A stretch of 64,000 nt of DNA from Rhodospirillaceae bacterium (GTDB lineage Bacteria; Pseudomonadota; Alphaproteobacteria; Rhodospirillales; Rhodospirillaceae): positions 1-64,000 of the forward strand of contig JAVJSV010000007.1 of assembly GCA_040219235.1 (NCBI GenBank), given 5' to 3'. Made by a program: the position numbers and the translations under genes. The notes under the pieces are model-generated. The model saw only the letters and a program-made list of their open reading frames with translations. It was not told the origin of the DNA and made no database searches. Every line of letters begins with the position of its first letter. Within the stretch, counting starts at the first letter, position 1. Shown piece after piece: positions 28,680 to 37,055 of this stretch.

Positions 28680-29714
28680 ATGCGCGCTTACGTCGCTTTG
28701 AAACTACTGGTCACCATATGTGTGGTGACGAGCGGAGCTTATGCGCAATCAGACAACAGCCTCCGGGTCTATTCTTATCTGACGCCGACATTCTTGGATC
28801 CAGTATTGGAGGCGTTTGAAGCCGAAACCGGGGTCAGAGTTTCTGCAGAATACATGACGGCAAACCAGCTCCTAGACCGATTGGTAGCTGAAAAAGAAAA
28901 CCCTCAAGCTGATATTGTGTTCACTATGGAGGCCATGCGCTTAGCAAAATTGGTCGATGCAGACGTATTGGCTCCTGTGGTAGTTGATGATCTTAAGGCT
29001 GCTATCCCAGAACAATATCGCCACCCAGCTGGTCTATGGTTTGGTCTCAGCAAGTGGACACGCACAGTGTTCTTCGCAAAAGACCGTGTTGACGTTGCAA
29101 CGCTTAGTTCTATCAAGGACTTAGCGAATCCTGTGTGGAAAGGGCGTATCTGCGTACGTCCCAGCAACAAAATCTATGTTCAGACAATGCTTGCAGCTTT
29201 GATTGCCCGCAGCGGTGAAGAAGCCACCCGGAGTTTTGTCAGGGGCTTGGTTGCCAATTTAGCCCGAGACCCGGTCGACCTGGATCTTGTGCAAATTGAT
29301 GGCATTGTGGACGGCGTATGCGATGTTGCGATTGCCAACAGCTACTACTATGGCCGATTGATTCCGCAGTCCCGTAATCCAGATGTGAAACGTATTCTTG
29401 ATGCTGTTGGCATTCATTATGTGGACCAAGACGCGCAGGGCGCACATATGAATGTGAGCGGCTATGCGATGGTCAAGGGGGCCAATAACCCAAATGATGC
29501 AAGAAAGCTGATGTCGTATATGATTCGCCCTGCAGTTCAAAGGCTCTATGCTGACGCCTCCATGGACCACCCTATTGTGTCGGGACTCAAGCCGCATCGC
29601 GGTCTACAATCTCTTGGGATATTTATTGAGGATGACCAACCGCTCCACGAACTCGGAAAGCACTATGAACTTGTGGAGCAAATCAGCCGGGAAGAGGGGT
29701 GGTTGTGGAAGTAA
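28680..29714 (+). CDS. Periplasmic substrate-binding protein, iron(III)/FbpA-like
   Basis: ATG 28680 follows GGAGG (28671-28675); an earlier in-frame ATG at 28602 lies inside the previous gene. The 344-residue product has a signal peptide ending AYAQ (about residue 22) and then NSLRVYSYLTPTFLDPVLEAFEAETGVRVS, the start of the FbpA/AfuA class of binding proteins. Tyr pair SYYYG near residue 222 matches the iron-ligand Tyr region of that class. No permease or ATPase gene lies nearby, so partners must be elsewhere. Confidence 0.82.
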   Translation: MRAYVALKLLVTICVVTSGAYAQSDNSLRVYSYLTPTFLDPVLEAFEAETGVRVSAEYMTANQLLDRLVAEKENPQADIVFTMEAMRLAKLVDADVLAPVVVDDLKAAIPEQYRHPAGLWFGLSKWTRTVFFAKDRVDVATLSSIKDLANPVWKGRICVRPSNKIYVQTMLAALIARSGEEATRSFVRGLVANLARDPVDLDLVQIDGIVDGVCDVAIANSYYYGRLIPQSRNPDVKRILDAVGIHYVDQDAQGAHMNVSGYAMVKGANNPNDARKLMSYMIRPAVQRLYADASMDHPIVSGLKPHRGLQSLGIFIEDDQPLHELGKHYELVEQISREEGWLWK

Positions 29715-29725
29715 TGCCTGTTACT

Positions 29726-30409
29726 TTAACGCTCGTCTTGGAGATGTACCCTAAATTTATCTTCAAAAGTTGATTTAAGGGCTTCATCGACCTCATCCAT
29801 AGTGATGTTTTTACCCAACGCTGCCATCGACGTCACGCCATGCTGCGTTACCCCGCAGGGCACAATTCCATCAAAATGTGAAAGGTCAGGAGCAATATTC
29901 AGCGCTACCCCATGGAACGTTATCCAGCGGCGCAACCGAACACCAATCGCGCCGATCTTATCTTCTCCCGCTGGCAATATTGAACCTGCCTGGGCATTTT
30001 GCCGCTGAACCCAAATCCCGATTCTATCGCATCGGGTCTCTCCAGTGATTTCAAATTTCTCCAAGGAGGCAATGATCCAGGCTTCCAAGCTTTGAACATA
30101 GGCGCGAACATCCTGCCCATAATGGCGCAGATCAAGCAGCACATAGGCCACCCGTTGGCCCGGTCCGTGATAAGTATATTGACCGCCACGACCCGCTTTG
30201 AAGACCGGAAAGCGGTCCGGGGTCAGAAGGTCTGAGACTTGGGCGCTGGTTCCTGCTGTATAAAGCGGGGGGTGTTCTAGAAACCAGACCAGCTCTGAAG
30301 CTTTGCCATCGTATATGGCCGCCACACGAGATTCCATCTCCGCAACGGCATGCTCATAGGGGACGAGCCCTTGACTAATACGAAACTGGACGATGCGTTG
30401 GTCTAACAT
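29726..30409 (-). CDS. lipB: Octanoyl-[acyl carrier protein]-protein transferase LipB
   Basis: LipB moves octanoyl from ACP onto lipoyl domains, the first step of lipoate synthesis. The 227-residue protein shows [11 protein letters not shown] (75-85), catalytic Lys151 in KIGAIGV and catalytic Cys185 in GIVPCGV, with the FHGVALN motif between. Length is standard. It converges on the binding-protein gene 11 bases away. lipA is not in the window. Confidence 0.96.
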   Translation of the reverse strand: MLDQRIVQFRISQGLVPYEHAVAEMESRVAAIYDGKASELVWFLEHPPLYTAGTSAQVSDLLTPDRFPVFKAGRGGQYTYHGPGQRVAYVLLDLRHYGQDVRAYVQSLEAWIIASLEKFEITGETRCDRIGIWVQRQNAQAGSILPAGEDKIGAIGVRLRRWITFHGVALNIAPDLSHFDGIVPCGVTQHGVTSMAALGKNITMDEVDEALKSTFEDKFRVHLQDER

Positions 30410-30541
30410 AAACCTTTTATAGCCTTCATTTCAGCCAGCAACAGTAGCAATTCACATGGCTACTTGCGCTTAGCCCTGGCTTTTGCTATCCCCCAGCTTC
30501 CTCGGGTGGGAAATTGAGCCTGCCGGGCTCCTTGCCCAGAT

Positions 30542-30628
30542 GCGGTCGTGGCGGAATTGGTAGACGCGCAGCGTTGAGGTCGCTGTGGGAGAAATCCCGT
30601 GGAGGTTCAAGTCCTCTCGACCGCACCA
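30542..30628 (+). tRNA. tRNA-Leu (anticodon GAG)
   Basis: The 87-base sequence folds with acceptor arms GCGGTCG and CGACCGC, an anticodon stem CAGCG/CGCTG around TTGAGGT (anticodon GAG), a long class II variable arm (GTGGGAGAAATCCCGT) and T loop GTTCAAGTC. The discriminator is A and CCA is encoded at 30626-30628. It stands alone with no obvious terminator behind it. Confidence 0.97.
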
Positions 30629-30910
30629 TCCTTCAAGTGCACATCCCCAAACTAAGCGAATAGGGTGGAAAGCCAGCTGGTGACTGACCAGCAGCACTGA
30701 GGTTGTTTCTTGGTTGAGTTGTCGTGACTGTTGTCACACTCTATATCCGGTAATTTATTGCATCTACTGTCACAGATAGGATGGGTAATGTTTCTATCCG
30801 CTTTGGCTTTGGCTTAGTCTGAGAACTGAACTTAAGTCATACGACAAAAGTGTAAGCACAATTAGTCACAACGAAAGACCGGTCCATTTCAAGAGAATCG
30901 TGGGGGTAGC
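30629..30910. other. Intergenic region tRNA-Leu/SDR
   Basis: About 280 bases without a gene. GCTGGT (30676-30681) and ACCAGC (30687-30692) form a short hairpin without a T tract, and GTGAC-TGTT-GTCAC is a 5-bp inverted repeat near 30724-30737. No clear promoter is visible. I looked for a repeat of the tRNA 3' end here and further downstream and saw none. Confidence 0.4.
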
Positions 30911-31828
30911 ATGAAGAGACGTCAATTGCTTGGCGGAGGAGCAGCTTCGGTTTTGGGCGCGATGGTGACGCAGGCACAAGCTCAGCCAGTGGCACCGGTG
31001 CCGGCTGATATGTTGGACGAAACTTCGCAACCGGACGTCTCAAAGAAAAGAGCTCAGGTGGAAGGGGCTGTCGTGTTGGTGACCGGTTCAAATCGGGGAA
31101 TCGGAAAAGGGTTTGTCGAGGTTTTATTGGAGCGCGGGGTGAAGCGGGTTTATGCGACTGCCCGCAAGGCAGAAAACCTTCCAGCCGTCGTCGCGCTAGA
31201 TCCCAGTCGGGTAGTCGGTCTTGAACTAGACGTTAATGACGAAGACCAGCGTCAGGCCGCTGCAGCTGCGGCGTCAGACGTTACATGGTTGATTAATAAT
31301 GCTGGGGCACCTGGTAGTTTTACGGCTGAGCAGCGTCGCATCTATAGTGCGTCGTCGCTCGATGATGCAAAGTTTGTGATGCAAACAAACTGCTGGTCTC
31401 CAGCAGAAATCGCCCGTCTTTTCATTCCGATCATGTTGAAGAATGGTGGTGGGGCAATCACAAATATTCTGTCCGTGGGAGCTTGGTTTTGTTTACCTGA
31501 GTATACCAGTTACAGCATGTCGAAGGCATCTGCAGCCATTATGACGGCTGGCCTTCGAGCTGAACTCGACCGCGAGCCAATCATTGTCTCAGGTGTGTTT
31601 ACAGGCGGCGTGCAAACCAGGATGTCCCCTCCAGGATATGAAGGAGGGATATCGCCTGTTGCCCACGCTCATGAAGTGTTCGACGCCATGGAGCGTGGAG
31701 ACACAGACGTGTTTGCAGGGGCGGGGTCGGCGGCTATGAAAGCAAACATTATCAAGGATCCTCAAGGTTTTGAGCGTGGCGTTATTGAACGGTTTCACAC
31801 AAGCCCTCTTGAGATTGCGCCATTCTAA
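30911..31828 (+). CDS. Exported short-chain dehydrogenase/reductase
   Basis: The 305-residue protein begins MKRRQLLGGGAASVLGAMVTQAQAQ, a signal peptide with twin arginine, then a linker and a classical SDR domain: cofactor loop TGSNRGIG (about 58-65), NNAGA, and the catalytic pair YSMSK (Tyr-Lys about 195-199) with an upstream Ser in ILSVG. All catalytic elements are intact. Substrate unknown. It is followed by an exported hydrolase 48 bases downstream. SDR enzymes are normally cytoplasmic, so Tat export with NAD(P) bound is an inference. Confidence 0.85.
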   Translation: MKRRQLLGGGAASVLGAMVTQAQAQPVAPVPADMLDETSQPDVSKKRAQVEGAVVLVTGSNRGIGKGFVEVLLERGVKRVYATARKAENLPAVVALDPSRVVGLELDVNDEDQRQAAAAAASDVTWLINNAGAPGSFTAEQRRIYSASSLDDAKFVMQTNCWSPAEIARLFIPIMLKNGGGAITNILSVGAWFCLPEYTSYSMSKASAAIMTAGLRAELDREPIIVSGVFTGGVQTRMSPPGYEGGISPVAHAHEVFDAMERGDTDVFAGAGSAAMKANIIKDPQGFERGVIERFHTSPLEIAPF

Positions 31829-31876
31829 ACGGCAGAATTTTAGCGGTCGGTATATTTGGATGCGTTGTTAGAGAGA

Positions 31877-32848
31877 ATGATGATGTTGATTTTTTTGAGA
31901 GTGCTTAGTCTGAGTCTCGTATTTTGCCTTGCGGCTACTTTCTGTTTTCCTGCGCAAGCTCAAGCGCAGACGTACATTCCTGATGAAATCTCACGCAGCG
32001 ATGATAACACATGGTCAGTGGAAGACCTGGGGAAGGGCGTTTACCTGTTTCGCTGGTGGCCTGGCTTTTATGTCAGTCCGTTTGTCGTCGGAGATGGCGA
32101 AGTTCTAGCGGTTGATCCGGTGAGCAAAGAGGTCGCCGCATTGTACCGTGAAGCGGTGGCATCTGTTACGGATGCCCCTATTACGAAGATCGTCTATAGC
32201 CATGATCATCGTGATCATATTGTCGGGGCTGATGTATTGGCGCCAGATGCCACAATCTACGCGCACCCTGGAACCCTCGCATCACTAAAACGCCGCGGTG
32301 ATCCTGATGTTCCCAAACCCGAAAGGCTTGTAGATAACGGCGATACGATCTCCATCCCCGGTCAGTCTGTTGGAGTGCATTACTTTGGTCCCAATCACGG
32401 GGTTTCTAATATTGCGTTGTCTTTTGAGGCCGGGATTGGGCGTGTTCTTGTTTTTGTCGATACGCTCGAAATAGGTATTGTTCCCTATCGCACGCTGCCG
32501 GACACAAATGTCCATGGATATATTCAGTCCCTTCGCGGAGCGTCAAAACTGGATGTTGATTGGGTTGTTGGCGGGCACAGCGGGCCAGGGCCAGCGATAT
32601 GGATCGAGAATTATCTCAACTACTTTCTGGATATGGAACAGGCCCTCATCAAGGCGGAAGCTGAAACCGTTGAACCACCATCAGAGTCTGTTGAGGGTGT
32701 CATCGCGCAAGGGGAGCGGTACACGGATGCTGTGATCACCAAGGCCATAGATGAACTACGTCCAAAGTACGGGTATTGGCGCGGCTTTGAAGAATGGGCC
32801 CCGTTGAACGCACAAACGGTGCGTATGTATATCATCACAGGCAACTAA
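31877..32848 (+). CDS. Exported metallo-beta-lactamase-fold hydrolase
   Basis: Three ATGs in a row at 31877, 31880 and 31883 follow GAGAG; the frame extends to a weak TTG at 31856. The product (about 323 residues) has a signal peptide ending FPAQAQAQ and an MBL domain with the zinc motif YSHDHRDHIVGAD, a GPNHG motif and VVGGHSGPG with a late metal-ligand His. A C-terminal part (about 240-320) is helical. The substrate is unknown; beta-lactamase activity should not be assumed. Its gene converges on the NmrA pair with only 20 bases between. Confidence 0.85.
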   Translation: MMMLIFLRVLSLSLVFCLAATFCFPAQAQAQTYIPDEISRSDDNTWSVEDLGKGVYLFRWWPGFYVSPFVVGDGEVLAVDPVSKEVAALYREAVASVTDAPITKIVYSHDHRDHIVGADVLAPDATIYAHPGTLASLKRRGDPDVPKPERLVDNGDTISIPGQSVGVHYFGPNHGVSNIALSFEAGIGRVLVFVDTLEIGIVPYRTLPDTNVHGYIQSLRGASKLDVDWVVGGHSGPGPAIWIENYLNYFLDMEQALIKAEAETVEPPSESVEGVIAQGERYTDAVITKAIDELRPKYGYWRGFEEWAPLNAQTVRMYIITGN

Positions 32849-32868
32849 ATTAGCAAACAGGGTCTGCT

Positions 32869-33615
32869 TTAATCTCCGTCACCGCTCTCAGGCCGTGGCC
32901 CCTTTAGGCTGTCGTCTTGCGCGTGATAGATTTTACCCATGCACTCAGGGGTATCCATGCAGCTTAACGATAACGTCGCTAGATCTGTTCGTGTGATGCG
33001 ACTAAAGCTATTCATATCCTCAGTTAAGTATGCTGATCCTGTGGGGGCGGCGGGTTCTGGATCAAGGAGTCCGTTGCGGATAATCGTATAGCCGACACCG
33101 CTGTTTTCCAGTGCAATCTCAGCTTCTCCTTTGTCTCGGATATTTGGGCTTTCGGTGTCGTACCCGAATTGCTCTTCCAAGAGTTTCTTCGCACTGCCGC
33201 GTACGCCGACTGAGCTATGAATGATGATCTGCTCAACGCCCGTTACCTTTGCTGCCGCTACGATGTTACGCATGGCATCCGCGTAAAACGGTTGGTCACG
33301 GGTCATCATGCCTCCACGCCGCGCGGACGTATCGATCACGACGCGGGGGTTGTACTGTTCCATGGCTGCGCGCACGGATGCTGCGTCCATCAGGTCGCCA
33401 GTGGCATATTGCACATTCAACCCGTCGAGCCTGGACCTGTCTGATGTTGGTCTGACAAAAGCGATGACCGTCTCGCCTTTTTCTAAAAGTTGCTCGACAT
33501 GCGGAGCACCGAGTTGCCCTGTTGCGCCAAAAACCATCACGCCGTCAGCTTGCGCTGAGGCTATCGGTCCTAAGAGGCTACCTAGAAGGGCAAAAACTCT
33601 AAGTGCGTTGATCAT
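32869..33615 (-). CDS. Exported NmrA-like NAD(P)-binding protein, copy 1
   Basis: The 248-residue protein has a Sec-type signal peptide (MINALRVFALLGSLLGPIASAQA) that runs straight into the Rossmann strand and loop VMVFGATGQLGAP. The rest looks like an atypical SDR of the NmrA/NAD(P)H-binding group, including ATGDLMDAASVRAAME and VEQIIIHSSVGV. A CX5C pair sits near the end (CMDTPEC). ATG 33615 overlaps the stop of its paralogue by 4 bases (ATGA), so both are one operon. Function unknown. Confidence 0.82.
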   Translation of the reverse strand: MINALRVFALLGSLLGPIASAQADGVMVFGATGQLGAPHVEQLLEKGETVIAFVRPTSDRSRLDGLNVQYATGDLMDAASVRAAMEQYNPRVVIDTSARRGGMMTRDQPFYADAMRNIVAAAKVTGVEQIIIHSSVGVRGSAKKLLEEQFGYDTESPNIRDKGEAEIALENSGVGYTIIRNGLLDPEPAAPTGSAYLTEDMNSFSRITRTDLATLSLSCMDTPECMGKIYHAQDDSLKGPRPESGDGD

Positions 33616-34355
33616 TCTTCTGCTCCTTCTAAAAAGCTGGGTGGTGGCCAGGTTAGGCTATCGTCTCGATTGTGGTAAACTTTGCCGTAACATGTCTCGT
33701 TTAGCAAACAGTCCATTGTGAAGCGCGCCAGATCAATCCTGGTGATCGGTGTCAGTACTCTACGGTCTTCAGTTAGCTTGGCGTTGCCGGTCGCTGGTGT
33801 GTCGTCGGGCCAGACCCGGCTGTTACGAATAATGGTTGTGGGGACTCTGATAGAGAAGAATATTTCTTCTGCAACGCCATGGTCTATCATACGCGGTACG
33901 AGCGCTGGAACACGGTCCCATGGCACATCCGGATGGAGCGCCATGTTGGACCCTGCGCCCACAGCCCCATGATGAATGATTTGTTTTACGCCAGCGGCCT
34001 CAGCCGCTTCGGCAATGAAAGTGCTGCTCAGTTTGTAAAAACCTTCCAAGTCAGTTGGGGCACGCGCCGTGTTTATAACAACATCAATGGTTTGCCTTTC
34101 GAAGGCCGATTTTACGCTCTGTTGGTCGATCATGTTGCCAACAGCATATTTGACGATTAATCCATCAAGTGGTGACCGGTCTGATGAGGCTCTTACAAAA
34201 GCTACTACATCGTGTCCGTCTTCAATTAGTAGTTTGACGACGCGGGCACCCAGTTGGCCGGTTGCCCCGAATACCAAAGCTGTTTCAGCTTGAGAAGAGC
34301 TGCTCCACAATGCCGCAGCTAGAAATAAGGCAAGAAATCTATGCAATATTTTCAT
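33612..34355 (-). CDS. Exported NmrA-like NAD(P)-binding protein, copy 2
   Basis: The 247-residue paralogue has its own signal peptide (MKILHRFLALFLAAALWSSSSQA) followed at once by ALVFGATGQLGARVV. It shares with copy 1 the strings FVR-SSDRS-LDGL, the ITR-DLA segment, a CX5C pair (CLLNETC) and the end GK-YH--DDSL, so they arose by tandem duplication. It is the first gene of the minus-strand pair, with its promoter in 34356-34502. An upstream SDR-like Tyr/Lys pair is not clear, so catalysis is uncertain. Confidence 0.82.
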   Translation of the reverse strand: MKILHRFLALFLAAALWSSSSQAETALVFGATGQLGARVVKLLIEDGHDVVAFVRASSDRSPLDGLIVKYAVGNMIDQQSVKSAFERQTIDVVINTARAPTDLEGFYKLSSTFIAEAAEAAGVKQIIHHGAVGAGSNMALHPDVPWDRVPALVPRMIDHGVAEEIFFSIRVPTTIIRNSRVWPDDTPATGNAKLTEDRRVLTPITRIDLARFTMDCLLNETCYGKVYHNRDDSLTWPPPSFLEGAEE

Positions 34356-34502
34356 TTTTTCGATACCTGTTTGTCTGTTTCCAATGGAGCCTTCTAGGCT
34401 TTAGTGTACACCTTCTTTAAATTGAGCTTCCATCCCTTGGAAGACATTTGAAAACGGCGTTTTGCTATCATTTAGGCAAAAAGTCCCAGCAGGAGGTGCA
34501 CT

Positions 34503-34949
34503 ATGACGAATTCACCAACATTCAAGAGAATAAACCTCTGCGTCTCTGACTTGGACAGATCACTGGAGATTTACTGCGATATCCTGGGCTTCACTATTGA
34601 TTACCAGAAAGTCTCAGCCGAAGATTCATACTCGTATCCAGTTTTTACATTACCAAAAGAAGCCAAGTTAAGGTTTGCAACGCTAAATTCTAAAAGTCAG
34701 GAACGTACTATGGCCTTAACGGAAGTGAAGGGCATAGAGTTGCCGCCTATGCCAGTGCCGCGGATGGTTGCAGCCGTAATCAATTGTCCAAAATTCGACG
34801 AGGTTCTTGAGAAAGTCGCTGCTGCTGGCTTAGAAGTTATTCCGCCTCAGATTCTTCCAAATCCGGATGGCACTGCGAAAGGTAGAGAGTCAGCATTTAT
34901 AGATCCGGATGGACACCTGATTGTTATTTATGTGTTAGACGACCAGTAA
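34503..34949 (+). CDS. VOC-family (glyoxalase/dioxygenase fold) protein
   Basis: The 148-residue product is a single vicinal-oxygen-chelate module pair: FKRINLCVSDLDRSLEIYCDILGFTIDY at the start and ESAFIDPDGHLIVIYVLDD at the end. Possible metal ligands are Glu in RESAF and the Asp/His of DPDGHL, but the first His is replaced (NLCV). AGGAGG precedes the ATG. It has no signal peptide. Function is unknown; glyoxalase I activity is possible but not shown. Confidence 0.82.
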   Translation: MTNSPTFKRINLCVSDLDRSLEIYCDILGFTIDYQKVSAEDSYSYPVFTLPKEAKLRFATLNSKSQERTMALTEVKGIELPPMPVPRMVAAVINCPKFDEVLEKVAAAGLEVIPPQILPNPDGTAKGRESAFIDPDGHLIVIYVLDDQ

Positions 34950-35035
34950 GCTCAAATGTCTATAAGTGCAGTTCAGATTAATCCGAACAGCCTATGAAAA
35001 AATTACGTATTCCGACCGGAGTGCTGAGGTAACAC

Positions 35036-36433
35036 ATGGCGCAGACCGTTTATCATAAAAGCATCCAAAGCGACCCCGACTCATTGGATGAAACCTTTGG
35101 TCTGCATCCTGCTTTTGTTGATGAGGTTGAGGACGCGCTTCTTCAAAAAAAGAAGAAACGAGTCAAAAAACTTGTCGTCAATCTGCACCCTGCTGATCTG
35201 GCTGATCTGTTAGAGCACCTTGAACCAAAAACTTGTCGCCAACTCGTTGAGACGCTTAAGGATCAGCTTAATCCAGAGGTCTTAACTGAACTTAATGATT
35301 CGGTTCGTGACAACGTTATGCATGCGATGGGCTTCGAGGATTTTGCATCCGCCCTGGCGCAATTGGATTCGGATGAAGCGGTTTATATTGCGGGTCTGCT
35401 TTCTCCAGCGCAAAGAGAAGCTGTATTTGAGAAACTTCCTGCGCCAGATCGTATGCAGATTGAAGCTAGTCTGGCTTATGGTGAAGAGACTGCGGGCCGG
35501 CTTATCCAGCGCGAATTGGTCTCCGTGCCAGATTATTGGACGGTCGGTGAAACAATCGATTATTTGCGTGCGGCACGCAGTCTACCAGATGAGTTTTATG
35601 TGGTTTTCGTTGTAGATCCACGTCATCGACCCGTCGGTCTTGTTGATCTCAATCGCCTCGTGAGGTCACGCCGTCCGGTGCAGATGCGGGATATCGTTAA
35701 TGTCGGTATGGAAATCATCACACCAGACATGGACCGTGAAGACGTCGCTTATCTTTTTCGCCAGCGTGATCTTGTAACCGCACCAGTTGTTGAGAAGTCT
35801 GGCAGACTTATTGGGCAGATTACGATTGATGATATCGTCGACGTTATTGGCGAAGAAGCTGAAGAAGATATCTTCAAATTGGCCGGTGTTTCGGACAACA
35901 ATCTATATGGAGCTGTTTTAGCAACCGTAAGGGGGCGATTATCATGGCTCGTGTTGAACTTACTGACGGCTATTGTAGCATCAATTGTCATCGGATGGTT
36001 TCAACCGACAATTGAGAGACTGGTCGCCCTAGCTGTTTTAATGCCCATTGTCGCTTCTATGGGGGGAAATGCCGGAACGCAAACGCTCACTGTTGCGGTC
36101 AGAAGCCTCGCCACCAAAGACCTTGATGCCAGCAATGCAACCCGGATTATCGGTAAGGAAGTGTTAGCCGGGTTGATCAATGGCTGCTTTTTCGCTCTGT
36201 TGGCGGGGCTTGTTACCTACGTTTGGTTTCAAGATGTTGGGTTGGCTTTGGTAATCGCCGCCGCCATGGTGGTGAATATGCTGGTTGCGGGGTTTGCAGG
36301 AATAACCATTCCTATAGCGCTGGATAAACTTAATATCGACCCAGCCACGTCCTCTGCTGTATTTTTGACGACAGTCACGGATGTTGTGGGTTTCTTTGTG
36401 TTCCTAGCGCTCGCGGCTTACTTCCTGTTTTAA
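35036..36433 (+). CDS. mgtE: Magnesium transporter MgtE
   Basis: MgtE is a homodimeric Mg2+ channel gated by cytoplasmic Mg2+. The 465-residue protein has the N-domain (LVVNLHPADLADLLEHLEP), two CBS domains (about 145-265, with GLVDLNRLVR and GQITIDDIVDVIGEEAEEDI), a plug helix and five membrane segments with the pore motif MPIVASMGGNAGTQTLTVAVR. The ATG follows GAGGTAACAC. The 86-base gap upstream is too short for an M-box riboswitch and I see none. Confidence 0.96.
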   Translation: MAQTVYHKSIQSDPDSLDETFGLHPAFVDEVEDALLQKKKKRVKKLVVNLHPADLADLLEHLEPKTCRQLVETLKDQLNPEVLTELNDSVRDNVMHAMGFEDFASALAQLDSDEAVYIAGLLSPAQREAVFEKLPAPDRMQIEASLAYGEETAGRLIQRELVSVPDYWTVGETIDYLRAARSLPDEFYVVFVVDPRHRPVGLVDLNRLVRSRRPVQMRDIVNVGMEIITPDMDREDVAYLFRQRDLVTAPVVEKSGRLIGQITIDDIVDVIGEEAEEDIFKLAGVSDNNLYGAVLATVRGRLSWLVLNLLTAIVASIVIGWFQPTIERLVALAVLMPIVASMGGNAGTQTLTVAVRSLATKDLDASNATRIIGKEVLAGLINGCFFALLAGLVTYVWFQDVGLALVIAAAMVVNMLVAGFAGITIPIALDKLNIDPATSSAVFLTTVTDVVGFFVFLALAAYFLF

Positions 36434-36459
36434 CTATAGGGAATTAGGAGGTATAACGG

Positions 36460-36513
36460 ATGTGCTTAGAGTTTGGGAATCCCCAAAATAGGAGCTAGTA
36501 TTTAATGCTCCTA
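36460..36513 (+). promoter_or_regulatory. Mini-ORF overlapping a hairpin between mgtE and the Hpt gene
   Basis: A 12-codon frame (36460-36498) starts with ATG 8 bases after a perfect AGGAGG. Its last codons run through the 5' arm of a hairpin, TAGGAGC (36489-36495) paired with GCTCCTA (36507-36513), and its TAG stop opens the loop. This layout resembles a leader peptide, but no codon bias typical of attenuators is seen. Chance is possible. Confidence 0.35.
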
Positions 36514-36560
36514 ACACGCGCTATTTCAGCGTTTGGTATTGTCCTGTAAAAGGTGCCTGA

Positions 36561-37043
36561 ATGGCTCAAGAACCCGAGTACATCTACCCACCGAATACTC
36601 TGAAGAGCAAAGTAACAGTCGATGCTTCGTCTGTTGATGCGTCCGCCTTAGAGCAAGCCGAACTTGCGATAGGTGAAATGTCAGAGGACTACCTGGGATG
36701 GGTAAAGGACGATCTTGCGGCACTTCAAGGCGCTTATGAAAGGGCTCTATCGGACCCTGCGTCAGCGGATGAAGCCAAGGAAGATCTTCACGGATATGCG
36801 CATGATATTAAGGGACAGGGCGGTAGTTTTGGTTACCCACTAATGACGGCTGTGGGCAATCAACTGGCTAAGTTTATTGAGTCCATTCCGGGTACGTTAA
36901 CAGCACCGCAATTGCAGGTCGTAAAAGTCCATATAGACACCCTTAAGCTAATCATCGTGCAGCGGATGGATGGCGACGGCGGTAAAGCTGGCGACCGATT
37001 ATTACGGGCTCTTGATGCCGTAATCGCTAAGGTTCAGGGCTGA
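36561..37043 (+). CDS. Histidine phosphotransfer (Hpt) domain protein
   Basis: The 160-residue protein is a free-standing Hpt module. The phospho-acceptor motif is AHDIKGQGGSFGYPLMT, with His81 in the HXXKG context. An N-terminal stretch of about 40 residues is of low complexity. Such proteins relay phosphate between receivers in phosphorelays, but no histidine kinase or response regulator lies in the window, so the partner is unknown. It converges on the GH114-like gene; both stop codons lie in one palindrome. Confidence 0.85.
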   Translation: MAQEPEYIYPPNTLKSKVTVDASSVDASALEQAELAIGEMSEDYLGWVKDDLAALQGAYERALSDPASADEAKEDLHGYAHDIKGQGGSFGYPLMTAVGNQLAKFIESIPGTLTAPQLQVVKVHIDTLKLIIVQRMDGDGGKAGDRLLRALDAVIAKVQG

Positions 37044-37055
37044 ACTCGAGTTCAG
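37040..37055. repeat. Perfect 16-bp palindrome holding both convergent stop codons
   Basis: CTGAACTCGAGTTCAG is its own reverse complement. The TGA of the Hpt gene (37041-37043) and the stop of the minus-strand gene (37052-37054) both lie inside. It could act as a short two-way terminator hairpin, but there is no T tract on either side. Confidence 0.5.

Noticed and set aside
30542-34949. tRNA-Leu followed by accessory genes as a genomic island
   Set aside because: No integrase, no repeat of the tRNA 3' end downstream and no visible shift in composition. A tRNA next to variable genes is not enough.
34950-35035. M-box riboswitch before mgtE
   Set aside because: The gap is only 86 bases, and I find no matching helices or terminator.
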